Under the pieces are notes generated by a model. It saw nothing but the letters and a program-made list of their open reading frames with translations. It did not search any database and was not told the DNA's origin. A program made the position numbers and the translations under genes. Of a DNA stretch of 64,000 nt, positions 8,529 through 18,325 are shown in pieces. Numbering within the stretch: position 1 is the stretch's first letter; every line of letters begins with the position of its first letter. This DNA is from Mycolicibacterium sp. BiH015 (GTDB taxonomy: Bacteria > Actinomycetota > Actinomycetes > Mycobacteriales > Mycobacteriaceae): contig NZ_JAQGCZ010000007.1 in assembly GCF_027706845.1 (NCBI RefSeq), positions 236,244-300,243 of the forward strand. The letters run 5' to 3'.

Positions 8529-11303
8529 GTGGCAGGTAAGGCCCGCGTGCACGAGTTGGCCAAGGAACTCGGTGTCACAAGCAAGGAAGTGCTCGCCCGT
8601 CTCGGCGAGCAAGGAGAATTCGTCAAGTCCGCGTCGTCGACGGTGGAGGCCCCGGTCGCCCGTCGGCTGCGTGAATCTTTCGGTGGGAACAAGACCGACA
8701 AGGTGAAGCCCGGCGCAGGCGCGACCAACGGCTCGCCCGCCAAGCCGGCTCCAGCCGCCGAACGGCGGCCAGGTCCGCGACCTGGTCCGCCGGCGCCCCA
8801 GCAGCCCAAGCCCGCAGCTCCGGCGGCACCCGCTGCCGCCGCACCTGCGCCCGCGGCACCCGCACCGCCCGCGCCTGCGGCTCCGCCCGCGCCGGCCGCG
8901 TCGGCGGCCCCGCAGACGCCTGCGGCTCCGGCGGCACGTCCCACACCCGGTCCGCGTCCCGGCCCGGGCGGACCTCGTCCGGGTGGGCCCAAGCCCGCGC
9001 CGCGCACGCCGCGCGTCGGCAACAACCCCTTCTCGTCCCAGCAGCCGGTCGAGCGTCCGGCGCCGAGGCCCCAGGCTGGTCCCGGCGGTCCGCGACCTGG
9101 CCCCGGCGCAGGCGGTCCTCGTCCCGGTGGCGGCCCCCGTCCCGGCGCGACGCCGGGCAACATGCCGCCGCGTCCCGGTGGCGGTCCCCGTCCCGGTGGT
9201 GGTCCTCGTCCCGGTGGCGGTCCGCGCCCCGGCCCCGGCGGCGTCGGTCGCCCGGGTGGTGGCGGCGGCGGTAACTACCGCGGCGGCCCAGGTGGCGGCG
9301 GTGGAGCCGGTGGAGCAGCTGCGGGAGGCTTCCGGGGTCGCCCGGGTGGCGGTGGCGGCGGTGGACGTCCGGGTCAGCGCGGTGGCGCGGCAGGTGCGTT
9401 CGGCCGTCCCGGTGGCGCCCCGAAGCGTGGACGCAAGTCGAAGCGCGCGAAAAGGGCCGAGTACGAGAACATGCAGGCCCCGGTCGTCGGTGGTGTGCGG
9501 TTGCCGCACGGCAACGGCGAGACGATCCGGCTGGCGCGCGGCGCGTCGCTGAGCGATTTCGCCGACAAGATCAACGCCAACCCGGCCTCGCTGGTGCAGG
9601 CGCTGTTCAATCTCGGTGAGATGGTGACGGCGACGCAGTCCGTGGGCGACGAGACCCTTGAGCTGCTGGGCAGCGAGATGAACTACGTGGTGCAGGTCGT
9701 GTCCCCGGAGGACGAGGATCGCGAGCTGCTGCAGTCGTTCGACCTGTCCTACGGCGAGGACGAGGGCGGCGAGGAGGACCTCGAGTTCCGGCCGCCGGTC
9801 GTCACCGTCATGGGTCACGTCGACCACGGCAAGACCCGACTGCTGGACACGATCCGTAACGCCACCGTCCGCGAGGGTGAGGCCGGCGGCATCACCCAGC
9901 ACATCGGCGCCTACCAGGTCACCGTCGACCTCGACGGGACCGAGCGGCCGATCACGTTCATCGACACCCCGGGTCACGAGGCGTTCACCGCCATGCGTGC
10001 CCGCGGCGCGAAGGCCACCGACATCGCGATCCTGGTGGTCGCGGCCGACGACGGCGTCATGCCGCAGACGGTGGAGGCGGTGAACCACGCCCAGGCGGCC
10101 GATGTGCCGATCGTGGTGGCGGTCAACAAGATCGACAAGGAGGGCGCGGACCCGGCCAAGATCCGTGGTCAGCTCACCGAATACGGGCTGGTGCCCGAGG
10201 AGTACGGCGGCGACACGATGTTCGTCGACATCTCCGCCAAGGCGGGCACCAACATCGAACAGTTGCTGGAAGCCGTCATCTTGACCGCCGATGCGTCGCT
10301 GGACCTGCGGGCCAACCCCGACATGGAGGCCCAGGGCGTGGCGATCGAGGCGCACCTGGACCGCGGTCGCGGTCCGGTGGCGACCGTGCTCATCCAGCGC
10401 GGCACGCTGCGCGTCGGCGACTCGGTGGTCGCAGGCGACGCCTACGGACGTGTGCGCCGCATGGTCGACGAGCACGGCGAGGACGTCAGCGAGGCGCTGC
10501 CGTCGCGTCCCGTGCAGGTCATCGGCTTCACGTCGGTGCCAGGCGCAGGCGACAACTTCCTGGTCGTCGACGAGGACCGCATCGCCCGGCAGATCGCCGA
10601 CCGCCGCAGCGCGCGCAAGCGCAACGCGATGGCGGCCCGCACCCGCAAGCGGATCAGCCTGGAGGACCTGGATTCGGCGCTGAAGGAGACCAGCCAGCTG
10701 AACCTGATCCTCAAGGGCGACAACTCCGGCACGGTCGAGGCGCTGGAAGAGGCCCTGTTGGGCATCCAGGTCGACGACGAGGTCGAGCTGCGCGTCATCG
10801 ACCGCGGTGTCGGCGGCGTCACCGAGACCAACGTCAACCTGGCGTCGGCCTCGGACGCGATCATCATCGGCTTCAACGTCCGCGCCGAGGGCAAGGCCAC
10901 CGAACTGGCCAACCGCGAGGGTGTGGAGATCCGCTACTACTCGGTGATCTACCAGGCCATCGACGAGATCGAGAGCGCGCTCAAGGGCATGCTCAAGCCG
11001 ATCTACGAGGAGAGGGAACTCGGCCGCGCCGAGATCCGCGCGATCTTCCGGTCGAGCAAGGTCGGCAACATCGCCGGTTGCCTCGTGCAGTCGGGCATCA
11101 TGCGGCGCAACGCCAAGGCCCGCCTGCTGCGCGACAACGTCGTGGTGGCCGAGAACCTCACCATCTCCTCGCTGCGACGGGAGAAGGACGACGTCACCGA
11201 GGTTCGCGACGGCTACGAGTGCGGCCTGACGCTGACCTACTCCGACATCAAGGAAGGCGACGTCATCGAGACGTACGAGCTGGTCGAAAAGGAACGCGTC
11301 TAG
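8529..11303 (+). CDS. infB: Translation initiation factor IF-2
   Basis: A 924-residue IF-2 with GTG start behind AGGAGA. The N-terminal IF2_N motif (MAGKARVHELAKELGVTSKE) is followed by a very long Pro/Ala/Gly/Arg-rich linker (residues about 60-310) with repeated PRPGGG units. A second IF2_N-like module follows (LARGASLSDFADKIN). The G domain begins near residue 423 with GHVDHGKT, then GGITQHIG, DTPGHE, NKID and SAK, followed by domains II-IV binding fMet-tRNA. The linker length is characteristic of high-GC actinobacteria. Confidence 0.98.
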   Translation: MAGKARVHELAKELGVTSKEVLARLGEQGEFVKSASSTVEAPVARRLRESFGGNKTDKVKPGAGATNGSPAKPAPAAERRPGPRPGPPAPQQPKPAAPAAPAAAAPAPAAPAPPAPAAPPAPAASAAPQTPAAPAARPTPGPRPGPGGPRPGGPKPAPRTPRVGNNPFSSQQPVERPAPRPQAGPGGPRPGPGAGGPRPGGGPRPGATPGNMPPRPGGGPRPGGGPRPGGGPRPGPGGVGRPGGGGGGNYRGGPGGGGGAGGAAAGGFRGRPGGGGGGGRPGQRGGAAGAFGRPGGAPKRGRKSKRAKRAEYENMQAPVVGGVRLPHGNGETIRLARGASLSDFADKINANPASLVQALFNLGEMVTATQSVGDETLELLGSEMNYVVQVVSPEDEDRELLQSFDLSYGEDEGGEEDLEFRPPVVTVMGHVDHGKTRLLDTIRNATVREGEAGGITQHIGAYQVTVDLDGTERPITFIDTPGHEAFTAMRARGAKATDIAILVVAADDGVMPQTVEAVNHAQAADVPIVVAVNKIDKEGADPAKIRGQLTEYGLVPEEYGGDTMFVDISAKAGTNIEQLLEAVILTADASLDLRANPDMEAQGVAIEAHLDRGRGPVATVLIQRGTLRVGDSVVAGDAYGRVRRMVDEHGEDVSEALPSRPVQVIGFTSVPGAGDNFLVVDEDRIARQIADRRSARKRNAMAARTRKRISLEDLDSALKETSQLNLILKGDNSGTVEALEEALLGIQVDDEVELRVIDRGVGGVTETNVNLASASDAIIIGFNVRAEGKATELANREGVEIRYYSVIYQAIDEIESALKGMLKPIYEERELGRAEIRAIFRSSKVGNIAGCLVQSGIMRRNAKARLLRDNVVVAENLTISSLRREKDDVTEVRDGYECGLTLTYSDIKEGDVIETYELVEKERV

Positions 11304-11798
11304 ATGCCAGATCCCGCGCGGGCCAAAAGGCTCGCCAAGCGGATTTCGACGTTGGTCGCGTCGGCGATCGAGTATGAGATCAAGGATCCTCGGCTCGCCG
11401 GCGTGACCATCACCGACGCGAAGGTCACCAACGACCTACATGACGCAACGCTGTACTACACGGTGTTGGGTAGTTCCCTCGACGAGGAACCCGACTACGC
11501 CGGAGCCGCCGCGGCGCTCGAGAGCGCCAAAGGCGTGCTGCGTACCAGGGTCGGGGCCTCGCTGGGAGTGCGGTTCACCCCGACACTCGCGTTCGCACGC
11601 GACACCGTGCCCGACGCCGCCCACCGCATGGAGGAACTGCTGGCCCGGGCGAGGGCAGCAGATGAGGATTTGGCGAGAGTTCGTCAGGGTGCCAAGCACG
11701 CGGGCGACGCCGACCCTTACCGTGTAAGCGGGGTGGACGAGGCAACCGGGGGATCGACCGCAGAGGACATGCGTGGCTCCGACTCGCTCGATGACTGA
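11304..11798 (+). CDS. rbfA: 30S ribosome-binding factor RbfA
   Basis: A 164-residue RbfA starting directly after the infB stop. The KH-like fold is recognisable from ARAKRLAKRISTLVASAIEYEIKDPRLA through LGVRFTPTLAFARDTVPDAAHRMEELL. It assists late 16S rRNA maturation and cold adaptation. A hydrophilic tail of about 40 residues (GDADPYRVSGVDEATGG and onward) extends beyond the domain, as in other mycobacteria. Its 3' end overlaps the nrnA start. Confidence 0.96.
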   Translation: MPDPARAKRLAKRISTLVASAIEYEIKDPRLAGVTITDAKVTNDLHDATLYYTVLGSSLDEEPDYAGAAAALESAKGVLRTRVGASLGVRFTPTLAFARDTVPDAAHRMEELLARARAADEDLARVRQGAKHAGDADPYRVSGVDEATGGSTAEDMRGSDSLDD

Positions 11799-12777
11799 TG
11801 TGACCACTGACGCGGGCGCGCGCGCCGTCGACGCGTTCGGGGCTGCCGAACTACTCGCAGAAGCCGACAGCGTCAGCATCGTCTGTCACGTCTTCCCCGA
11901 TGCCGACACCATCGGAGCGGGCCTGGCGCTGGCCCTGGTTCTCGAGCAGTCCGGCAAGGCGGTGCAGGTCAGCTTCGCCGAGCCGGAAGAACTACCCGAG
12001 TCCTTGCGCTCGCTGCCCGGCGGGCACCTGCTCGTTCCTCCGGCGACGCTGCGTCGCGACGCCGACCTGCTCGTCACCGTCGACATCCCGAGCGTCAACC
12101 GACTCGGCGCGTTGGGTGATCTCGCTGCCCGCGACCGCAACGTCCTCGTCATCGACCATCACGTCTCCAACCAGCTCTTCGGCAGTGCGAACTTCGTCGA
12201 TTCCACGGCGGATTCGACGACGATGCAGATCGCCGAGTTGCTCGACGCATGGGGCAAACCGATCGACGCCGGGGTGGCGCACTGTCTGTACGCGGGGCTG
12301 ACCACCGATACCGGCTCGTTCCGCTGGGCCAGCGCCCGCGCTCACCGGCTCGCAGCCCGGTTGGTCGAGGCTGGCGTCGACAACGCGGCTGTCAGCCGCA
12401 CACTGCTCGACACCCACCCGTTCGCCTGGCTGCCGATGTTGTCCCGGGTGCTGGGGTCTGCCGAATTGGTCGCCGACGCGCTCGAGGGCCGCGGGTTCGT
12501 CTACGCCGTGGTCGATCACGACGAGTGGACCGACGCCAGGCCTGAGGAAGTCGAGAGCATCGTCGACATCGTCCGCACCACCCAGCAGGCCGAAGTGGCG
12601 GCGGTGTTCAAAGAGATTGCGCCGCAACGATGGTCGGTGTCGATGCGGGCAAAGACCGCCGATGTGTCCGCAGTCGCCGCCGGTTTCGGCGGCGGCGGGC
12701 ACCGCCTGGCCGCGGGATACTCGGCCACCGGGGACGCCGCCGACGTCGTCGCGGCACTGCGTGCGGCCCTTGGCTGA
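11791..12777 (+). CDS. nrnA: DHH/DHHA1 phosphoesterase (NrnA; mycobacterial CnpB type)
   Basis: A 328-residue DHH-family phosphodiesterase. The first metal site is CHVFPDADTIGAG (around residue 33), the family motif VIDHHVSN is near residue 120, and the DHHA1 motif FGGGGHRLAAG near 298. The M. tuberculosis counterpart (Rv2837c) hydrolyses c-di-AMP and nanoRNA. ATG 11791 overlaps the rbfA stop; GTG 11773 in the same frame is the alternative. It lies in the conserved rbfA-dinF interval. Confidence 0.93.
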   Translation: MTDVTTDAGARAVDAFGAAELLAEADSVSIVCHVFPDADTIGAGLALALVLEQSGKAVQVSFAEPEELPESLRSLPGGHLLVPPATLRRDADLLVTVDIPSVNRLGALGDLAARDRNVLVIDHHVSNQLFGSANFVDSTADSTTMQIAELLDAWGKPIDAGVAHCLYAGLTTDTGSFRWASARAHRLAARLVEAGVDNAAVSRTLLDTHPFAWLPMLSRVLGSAELVADALEGRGFVYAVVDHDEWTDARPEEVESIVDIVRTTQQAEVAAVFKEIAPQRWSVSMRAKTADVSAVAAGFGGGGHRLAAGYSATGDAADVVAALRAALG

Positions 12778-14089
12778 CGCCGTCGAACCGGCGAGCAGTC
12801 GGCGCATCGCCGCGCTGGCCTTCCCGGCACTGGGTGTGCTCGCTGCCGAACCCGTCTATCTGCTGTTCGATCTGGCGGTTATCGGGCGTCTCGGCGCGTT
12901 GAGCCTGGCCGGATTGGCCATCGGCGCACTCGTCATGGGCGTGCTGAGCTCTCAGCTGACGTTCCTGTCGTACGGCACCACCGCCCGCGCAGCGCGGTTC
13001 TTCGGGGCGGGGGACCGAAGGGCAGCGGTCGAGGAGGGCGTGCAGGCCACCTGGCTCGCCCTGGGCATCGGCACCGCCATCGTCGCCGTGGTCCAGTTGA
13101 CCGCTGTCCCGCTGGTTTCCGCGCTGGCGGCTGGCGGCGAGATCGCCGACGCTGCGTTGCCGTGGGTGCGGATCGCCAGCCTGGCGGTGCCCGCGATCCT
13201 GATCGCGGCCGCGGGGAACGGCTGGATGCGAGGCGTGCAGGACACCGTGCGGCCCTTGCGATACGTTGTCGTCGGCTTCGGGCTGTCGGCGGTGCTGTGC
13301 CCCGTCCTGGTCTTCGGATGGCTCGGAGCGCCCGAGCTCGGGCTGTCCGGGTCGGCGGTAGCGAACGTGGTGGGGCAGTGGTTGGCCGCCGTGCTGTTCT
13401 GCCGGGCGCTGGTCGTGGAGAAGGTGCCGCTGGGGTTACGTCCAGCTGTGCTGCGCGCGCAGGTGGTGATGGGCCGCGATCTGATTCTGCGGACCATGGC
13501 TTTCCAGGCGTGCTTCATCTCCGCGGGCGCCGTCGCAGCGCGCTTCGGAGCCGCGTCGGTGGCTGCGCACCAGGTGGTGCTCCAGCTGTGGAGTTTCCTT
13601 GCGCTGGTGCTCGATTCGCTCGCCATCGCTGCCCAGTCACTCGTCGGCGCCGCGCTGGGCGCGGGGCAGTTGACATACGCCAAATCGGTGGCGTGGCGGG
13701 TGACGATCTTCTCCACCGTCTCCGGGCTCGTCCTCGCCGCGGTGTTCGCGCTGGGGGCCTCGGTGTTCCCGTCCGTGTTCACGACCGATCGTTCGGTGCT
13801 CGACGCTATCGCAGTGCCATGGTGGTTCCTCGTCGGAATATTGCCTGTCGCCGGAATAGTTTTCGCCGTCGACGGCGTGCTGTTGGGCGCGGGCGACGCC
13901 ACGTTCATGCGCAACGCCACACTGGCCAGTGCGCTGCTCGGCTTCCTTCCGCTGATCTGGCTCTCGCTGGCCTACGGGTGGGGTCTGCTGGGAATCTGGG
14001 CGGGCCTGGCGACCTTCATGGTGTTGCGGCTGATCTTCGTGGGCTGGCGGGCACTATCTGGCCGCTGGCTGGTGCCCGGCACACGCTGA
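12761..14089 (+). CDS. dinF: MATE-family efflux protein DinF
   Basis: A 442-residue MATE transporter with about 12 membrane segments. It closely matches mycobacterial DinF (LAFPALGVLAAEPVYLLFD at the N-terminus, GWMRGVQDTVRPLRYVVVGF, AAHQVVLQLWSFLALVLDSLAIAAQSLVGAALG). The GTG at 12761 lies inside the nrnA 3' end (17-bp overlap); TTG 12770 is a possible alternative. The upstream extension of the frame is antisense noise. Substrate unknown. Confidence 0.92.
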   Translation: MRPLADAVEPASSRRIAALAFPALGVLAAEPVYLLFDLAVIGRLGALSLAGLAIGALVMGVLSSQLTFLSYGTTARAARFFGAGDRRAAVEEGVQATWLALGIGTAIVAVVQLTAVPLVSALAAGGEIADAALPWVRIASLAVPAILIAAAGNGWMRGVQDTVRPLRYVVVGFGLSAVLCPVLVFGWLGAPELGLSGSAVANVVGQWLAAVLFCRALVVEKVPLGLRPAVLRAQVVMGRDLILRTMAFQACFISAGAVAARFGAASVAAHQVVLQLWSFLALVLDSLAIAAQSLVGAALGAGQLTYAKSVAWRVTIFSTVSGLVLAAVFALGASVFPSVFTTDRSVLDAIAVPWWFLVGILPVAGIVFAVDGVLLGAGDATFMRNATLASALLGFLPLIWLSLAYGWGLLGIWAGLATFMVLRLIFVGWRALSGRWLVPGTR

Positions 14090-14170
14090 CGATCCTGCGC
14101 CGAGCGAATTGGGCTCGCGCAGAACGTAACTGTTGTTGACCCCGGCCATCGGGCACCACCATTGCCCCCT

Positions 14171-15277
14171 ATGCCGACTGCTATCGCTGCGCCTACCAGC
14201 GACCGTTCCCGAGTCCGAGGTCGCCGCTGGACCACCCGTCTGACGAGCATCGCCGCCGCGACCGCGATGCTGCTCAGTGGCTGTGGGTCGTCTTCCGACC
14301 AGGGGGCAGACGGCGGCGTGACGACGCTGCGCTACCAGGGCTGGGGCAATCAGGTCACGCTGCCCGAACTCGCCGAACACCTCGGTTTCTTCGACGAGAA
14401 CGTGATCAAGCTGGAGTGGGTGGGCAACACGATCAGCGGCCCGCAGGACATCCAGTCGGCCGCGACCGGGCAGACCGACTTCGGCGGTGCGTTCGGCGGC
14501 GCCGTCGCCAAGCTGGTCGGCTCGGGCGCGCAGATCAAGGCGGTCATCAACTACTACGGCGGCGACGACATCGACTACGGCGCGTACTACGTTCCCGAGG
14601 ACAGCCCCATCCGCACCGCGCGCGACCTGATCGGCAAGAAGATCGCCGTCAACACCCTGGGCGGGCAGAACGAAGCCGACATCTTCAACTACCTTCGCGG
14701 AGAGGGGCTTTCGGCCGATGAGATCAAAAAGGTCGAGCTGGTGACGCTGCCACCGGTCAATCAGGAAGATGCCCTGCGCCGGGGCCAGGTCGACGTCGCC
14801 GGGCTGTCAGGGCAGTTCAAGCAGCGCGCAGACGCGGCGGGCGGACTGCGCACCCTGTGGGATCAGCATTCTCAGTACGGGCCGTTCAACGGCGGGCCGT
14901 ACGTCTTCCGCAACGACTTCATCGCCAAGCATCCCGAGGCCGTCCGCGCATTCGTCGACGGGGTCGGCAAGGCCATCCAGTGGGCGCGTCTGACACCGCG
15001 CGACGAGGTGGTGCGGGTGCAGACCGAGATCATCGACGCCCGCAAGCGACCCAATGAGACGAGCGAGACCCTCAAGTACTGGCTCTCACCAGGCGTCCCG
15101 TCGTACTACGGCTACATCGTCGACGCGGATTTCGAACGTTGGTCGGACTGGCTCATCTCGACCGGCGCCGTCAAGGAAGTGCCGCCGCCGTCGGAGCTGT
15201 ACACCAACGAGTTCAACGACAACGCCACCACCGCCGTCCAGCCCGCCGATGCCGCCGCGCCGGCAGTGGAGCGCTGA
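14171..15277 (+). CDS. ABC importer substrate-binding lipoprotein (SsuA/TauA-like)
   Basis: A 368-residue periplasmic-binding protein of the nitrate/sulfonate/taurine class. The basic n-region and hydrophobic core lead to the lipobox LLSGC with Cys at about residue 38. The body contains LRYQGWGNQVTLPELAEHLGFF and SAATGQTDFGGAFGGAVAKL, then DLIGKKIAVNTLGGQNEADIF, the usual NMT1/SsuA pattern. The first of four codirectional genes (SBP, ATPase, permease, monooxygenase). ATG 14171 is chosen over TTG 14162. The substrate is probably an organosulfonate or a related small acid; the exact compound is not determinable. Confidence 0.87.
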   Translation: MPTAIAAPTSDRSRVRGRRWTTRLTSIAAATAMLLSGCGSSSDQGADGGVTTLRYQGWGNQVTLPELAEHLGFFDENVIKLEWVGNTISGPQDIQSAATGQTDFGGAFGGAVAKLVGSGAQIKAVINYYGGDDIDYGAYYVPEDSPIRTARDLIGKKIAVNTLGGQNEADIFNYLRGEGLSADEIKKVELVTLPPVNQEDALRRGQVDVAGLSGQFKQRADAAGGLRTLWDQHSQYGPFNGGPYVFRNDFIAKHPEAVRAFVDGVGKAIQWARLTPRDEVVRVQTEIIDARKRPNETSETLKYWLSPGVPSYYGYIVDADFERWSDWLISTGAVKEVPPPSELYTNEFNDNATTAVQPADAAAPAVER

Positions 15278-15281
15278 TCTG

Positions 15282-16148
15282 ATGGCTGCGAAGTCCGCAC
15301 ACTTCGGGATCACGATCCGCAACGTGACCAAGACGTTTCCCGGCCGGGACAACGGGCCCGAGTTCCGCGCCCTCGACGACGTGTCACTCGACATCGCTCC
15401 TGGCGAGTTCCTGACCCTGGTGGGACCCTCCGGATGCGGAAAGTCGACGCTGCTCGACCTGGTCGCCGGCCTGTCGAAACCGACCTCAGGCGAACTGTTG
15501 CTCGGCGGCACGGCGATCACCGGGCCCGGGCTGGACCGTGGGGTCGTTTTCCAGCAGTACGCGCTGTTCCCGTGGCGAACGGCGTTGGCCAACATCGAGT
15601 TCGGATTGGAGATCAAAGGCGTCGGTCGTCGCGAACGCGCCGATCGGGCCCGCGAGGTCCTCGAACTCGTCGGGCTCACCCCGTTCGCCAAGCACTATCC
15701 GCACGAACTGTCCGGAGGGATGCGCCAACGCGTCGCGATCGCCCGCAGTCTGGCCTACGAACCCGAGGTGTTGCTGATGGACGAGCCCTATGCGGCGCTC
15801 GACGCCCAGACCCGCGAGGCGCTGCAGAGCGATCTGCGTGAGATCTGGGAGCGCACGGGAACGACCATTCTCTTCATCACGCACGGCATCGACGAGGCGG
15901 TGTTCCTGGGCCAGCGCGTCGCCGTGATGACGAGCCAGCCGGGACGCATCAAGACGATCGTGCCGATCGAGTTGCCCAACCGCGATGTGGCCGGGGCGAG
16001 CGAAGCGACGGGAAGAGTGGACGACCTGCGCTCGACACCGGATTTCGTGGCCTACCGGCGCCGCATCTGGGCGCTGCTCCACGACGAGGTCCGCAAGGCT
16101 TTCGAAGCCCACGACCCGGCACTGGCCGCAGCGAAAGGGGCGGCATAG
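15282..16148 (+). CDS. ABC importer ATPase (SsuB/TauB-like)
   Basis: A 288-residue ATPase. Walker A GPSGCGKST is near residue 48, the Q-loop is QQYALFPWRTA, the signature LSGGMRQR is near 143, Walker B is VLLMDEPYAALD and the H-loop is ITHGIDEAV. The sequence class is that of nitrate/sulfonate/bicarbonate importers. It starts four bases after the binding-protein stop. Confidence 0.93.
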   Translation: MAAKSAHFGITIRNVTKTFPGRDNGPEFRALDDVSLDIAPGEFLTLVGPSGCGKSTLLDLVAGLSKPTSGELLLGGTAITGPGLDRGVVFQQYALFPWRTALANIEFGLEIKGVGRRERADRAREVLELVGLTPFAKHYPHELSGGMRQRVAIARSLAYEPEVLLMDEPYAALDAQTREALQSDLREIWERTGTTILFITHGIDEAVFLGQRVAVMTSQPGRIKTIVPIELPNRDVAGASEATGRVDDLRSTPDFVAYRRRIWALLHDEVRKAFEAHDPALAAAKGAA

Positions 16149-17009
16149 ATGACCGCGGCGAACACGGTGGCCAAATCCAGCTCGCCGCAAGCTGTTCCGG
16201 CGGCCGGTATCGAACGGGGGCGCAGAGGTCCGTCGACGCTGCGGCGGGCAGCGCGGCTGCTCGCCACCGTCCTCAAGCGCGTACTTGCCGTGGCGCTGTT
16301 CCTGGCGATCTGGCAGCTCGCGCCCACCCTGGGCTGGGTCGACCGAGCATTCCTGAGCCCGTTCACCGAGGTGCTCCAGGCACTGTGGGGCCTGATCGCC
16401 GACGGCTCGCTGCAGCAGAACATCGCGGCGAGCATGCGCAGATCGCTGACCGGGTTCTCGTTCGCCATCGCGATCGCCGTCCCGCTCGGCCTGCTCATCG
16501 CCTGGTATTCGACCGTGGCGGAGATACTCACCCCGCTGCTGGCGATCTTCCTCAATACCGCCGCCGTTGCGCTGCTGCCGGTCTTCACGCTCATCCTGGG
16601 CATCGACGACATCTCCAAGATCTCGATCATCGGCTACGCGTGCTTCTGGCCCATCGTCTACAACACCATCAGCGGGGCGCGCAACGTCGATCCGTTGCTC
16701 ATCAAATCGGCGCGTTCACTGGGCGTCAAAGACTTCACGCTGTTCTACAAGGTCATCGTCCCGGCGGCGCTGCCGACGATCTTCACCGGCCTGCGCCTGG
16801 CGGCGGCAGCATCGTTCCTCGTCCTCATCACCACCGAATTCGTCGGCGCAAAAGCAGGATTGGGCTACCTCATCATCTCGTCGCAGTTCAATTTCCAGAT
16901 CCCGCAGATGTACGCAGGCATCTTCACCGTGTCGGTGCTGGGGCTGACCTTCAACTACCTGCTGGTGTTCATCGAGTCCCGAGTGACCAAGTGGAGGCCG
17001 AAGCAATGA
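16149..17009 (+). CDS. ABC importer permease (SsuC/TauC-like)
   Basis: A 286-residue inner-membrane permease with an N-terminal cytoplasmic tail rich in Arg and about six membrane helices. The EAA loop region is visible as ARSLGVKDFTLFYKVIVPAALPTIFTGLRLA. It begins directly after the ATPase stop and its TGA overlaps the ATG of the monooxygenase, so transport and oxidation are translationally coupled. Confidence 0.93.
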   Translation: MTAANTVAKSSSPQAVPAAGIERGRRGPSTLRRAARLLATVLKRVLAVALFLAIWQLAPTLGWVDRAFLSPFTEVLQALWGLIADGSLQQNIAASMRRSLTGFSFAIAIAVPLGLLIAWYSTVAEILTPLLAIFLNTAAVALLPVFTLILGIDDISKISIIGYACFWPIVYNTISGARNVDPLLIKSARSLGVKDFTLFYKVIVPAALPTIFTGLRLAAAASFLVLITTEFVGAKAGLGYLIISSQFNFQIPQMYAGIFTVSVLGLTFNYLLVFIESRVTKWRPKQ

Positions 17010-18322
17010 CGATTCACCTCAACGCATTCCTGATGGGCGTCGGTCATCACGAGGCCGCGTGGCGGCATCCACACACCACCGAGTCCGACGTCCTGAATGT
17101 CGGCCACTTCCAGAATCTGGGCCGCCTCGCGGAGCGCGGAAAGCTCGACTCGGTGTTCTTCGCCGACGGCCTCGCGGTGGGCGCGAACATCGCCCGCAAC
17201 ACCCAGTCGGTGTTCGAACCCATCACGCTGCTCTCGGCGATCGCCACGGCCACCGAACACATCGGGCTCATCGCGACCGCATCGACGAGCTACAACAACC
17301 CGTACACGCTGGCCCGCGCGTTCGCCTCCCTCGACCACATCTCGGGCGGCCGGGCCGGGTGGAACATCGTGACCTCCGCAGGCGCCGACGAGGCCGCAAA
17401 CTTCGGCCTCGACGGCATCCCCGAGCACCACGTGCGCTACGCCCGCGCCGACGAGTTCGTCCGCGTCGCGCTGCAGTTGTGGGACAGCTGGGAGCCGGGC
17501 TCGCTCGTCCTCGACCCCGCGGCGGGACAGTTCGCCGATCCGGACAAGGTTCATCAGATCCACCACGACGGTGACCTGTTCCGCGTCAGGGGGCCGCTCA
17601 ACGTCCCGCGATCGCCGCAGGGCCGCCCGCTGCTCGTGCAGGCCGGATCGTCGGAGGCCGGTAAGGATTTCGCGGCCCGATACGCCGAGGCGGTGTTCAC
17701 CGCCCAGCGCACCCTCGCCGACGGCAGGCGGTTCTACCGCGACCTCAAGGCGCGGGTGACACGCTTCGGGCGCTCACCGGACGAGCTCAAGATCCTGCCC
17801 GGCGTCGTCCCTTTCCTCGGATCCACCCAGGCCGAGGCGGACGCACTGGAACGCCAGTTCACCGAGCTCATCTCGCCGGACTATGCACTGCGACAACTGT
17901 CGAACATGCTCGGGATCGATGTGACGCAGCACGACCTCGACACTCCACTGCCGCCGCTGGGTGACGTAACCGTGGTCGAGGGACACAAGAGCCGGTTCCA
18001 GCTCATCAAGGATCTCGCCGAACGGGAGCAACCGACTGTGCGCGAGCTCATCGCCAAGCTCGGTGGCGGTCGCGGGCACCGCTCGTTCGCCGGCACTCCG
18101 GAGGCGCTCGCCGACGACATCGAACGCTGGGTCACCGGCGGTGCCGCCGACGGGTTCAACATCATGCCGCCCTACCTGCCTGGCGGGCTCGAAGATTTCG
18201 TCGACCACGTGGTGCCGATCCTGCAGCGACGCGGACTCTTTCGCACGGAGTACACCGGGCAGACGCTGCGAGGCAACTACGGTCTCTCTGAAGTCGGCGC
18301 CGAGACAGGGATTCTCGCGTAA
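17006..18322 (+). CDS. FMN-dependent monooxygenase, NtaA/SnaA/DszA family
   Basis: A 438-residue flavin-dependent monooxygenase of the bacterial-luciferase-like superfamily, NtaA branch. Motifs include FMNs-type VGHHEAAWRHP, LDHISGGRAGWNIVTS and RPLLVQAGSSEAGKDFAARYAEAVFTAQ. Family members oxidise nitrilotriacetate, EDTA, sulfones or dimethyl sulfide using FMNH2 from a separate reductase, which is not encoded nearby. The ATGA overlap with the permease gene implies it acts on the imported compound. Confidence 0.9.
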   Translation: MTIHLNAFLMGVGHHEAAWRHPHTTESDVLNVGHFQNLGRLAERGKLDSVFFADGLAVGANIARNTQSVFEPITLLSAIATATEHIGLIATASTSYNNPYTLARAFASLDHISGGRAGWNIVTSAGADEAANFGLDGIPEHHVRYARADEFVRVALQLWDSWEPGSLVLDPAAGQFADPDKVHQIHHDGDLFRVRGPLNVPRSPQGRPLLVQAGSSEAGKDFAARYAEAVFTAQRTLADGRRFYRDLKARVTRFGRSPDELKILPGVVPFLGSTQAEADALERQFTELISPDYALRQLSNMLGIDVTQHDLDTPLPPLGDVTVVEGHKSRFQLIKDLAEREQPTVRELIAKLGGGRGHRSFAGTPEALADDIERWVTGGAADGFNIMPPYLPGGLEDFVDHVVPILQRRGLFRTEYTGQTLRGNYGLSEVGAETGILA

Positions 18323-18325
18323 CGG

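Noticed and set aside
8475..10475. 666-codon minus-strand open frame opposite infB
   Set aside because: High GC with biased third positions creates long antisense frames; the translation is His/Arg/Gly noise and infB on the plus strand is unambiguous.
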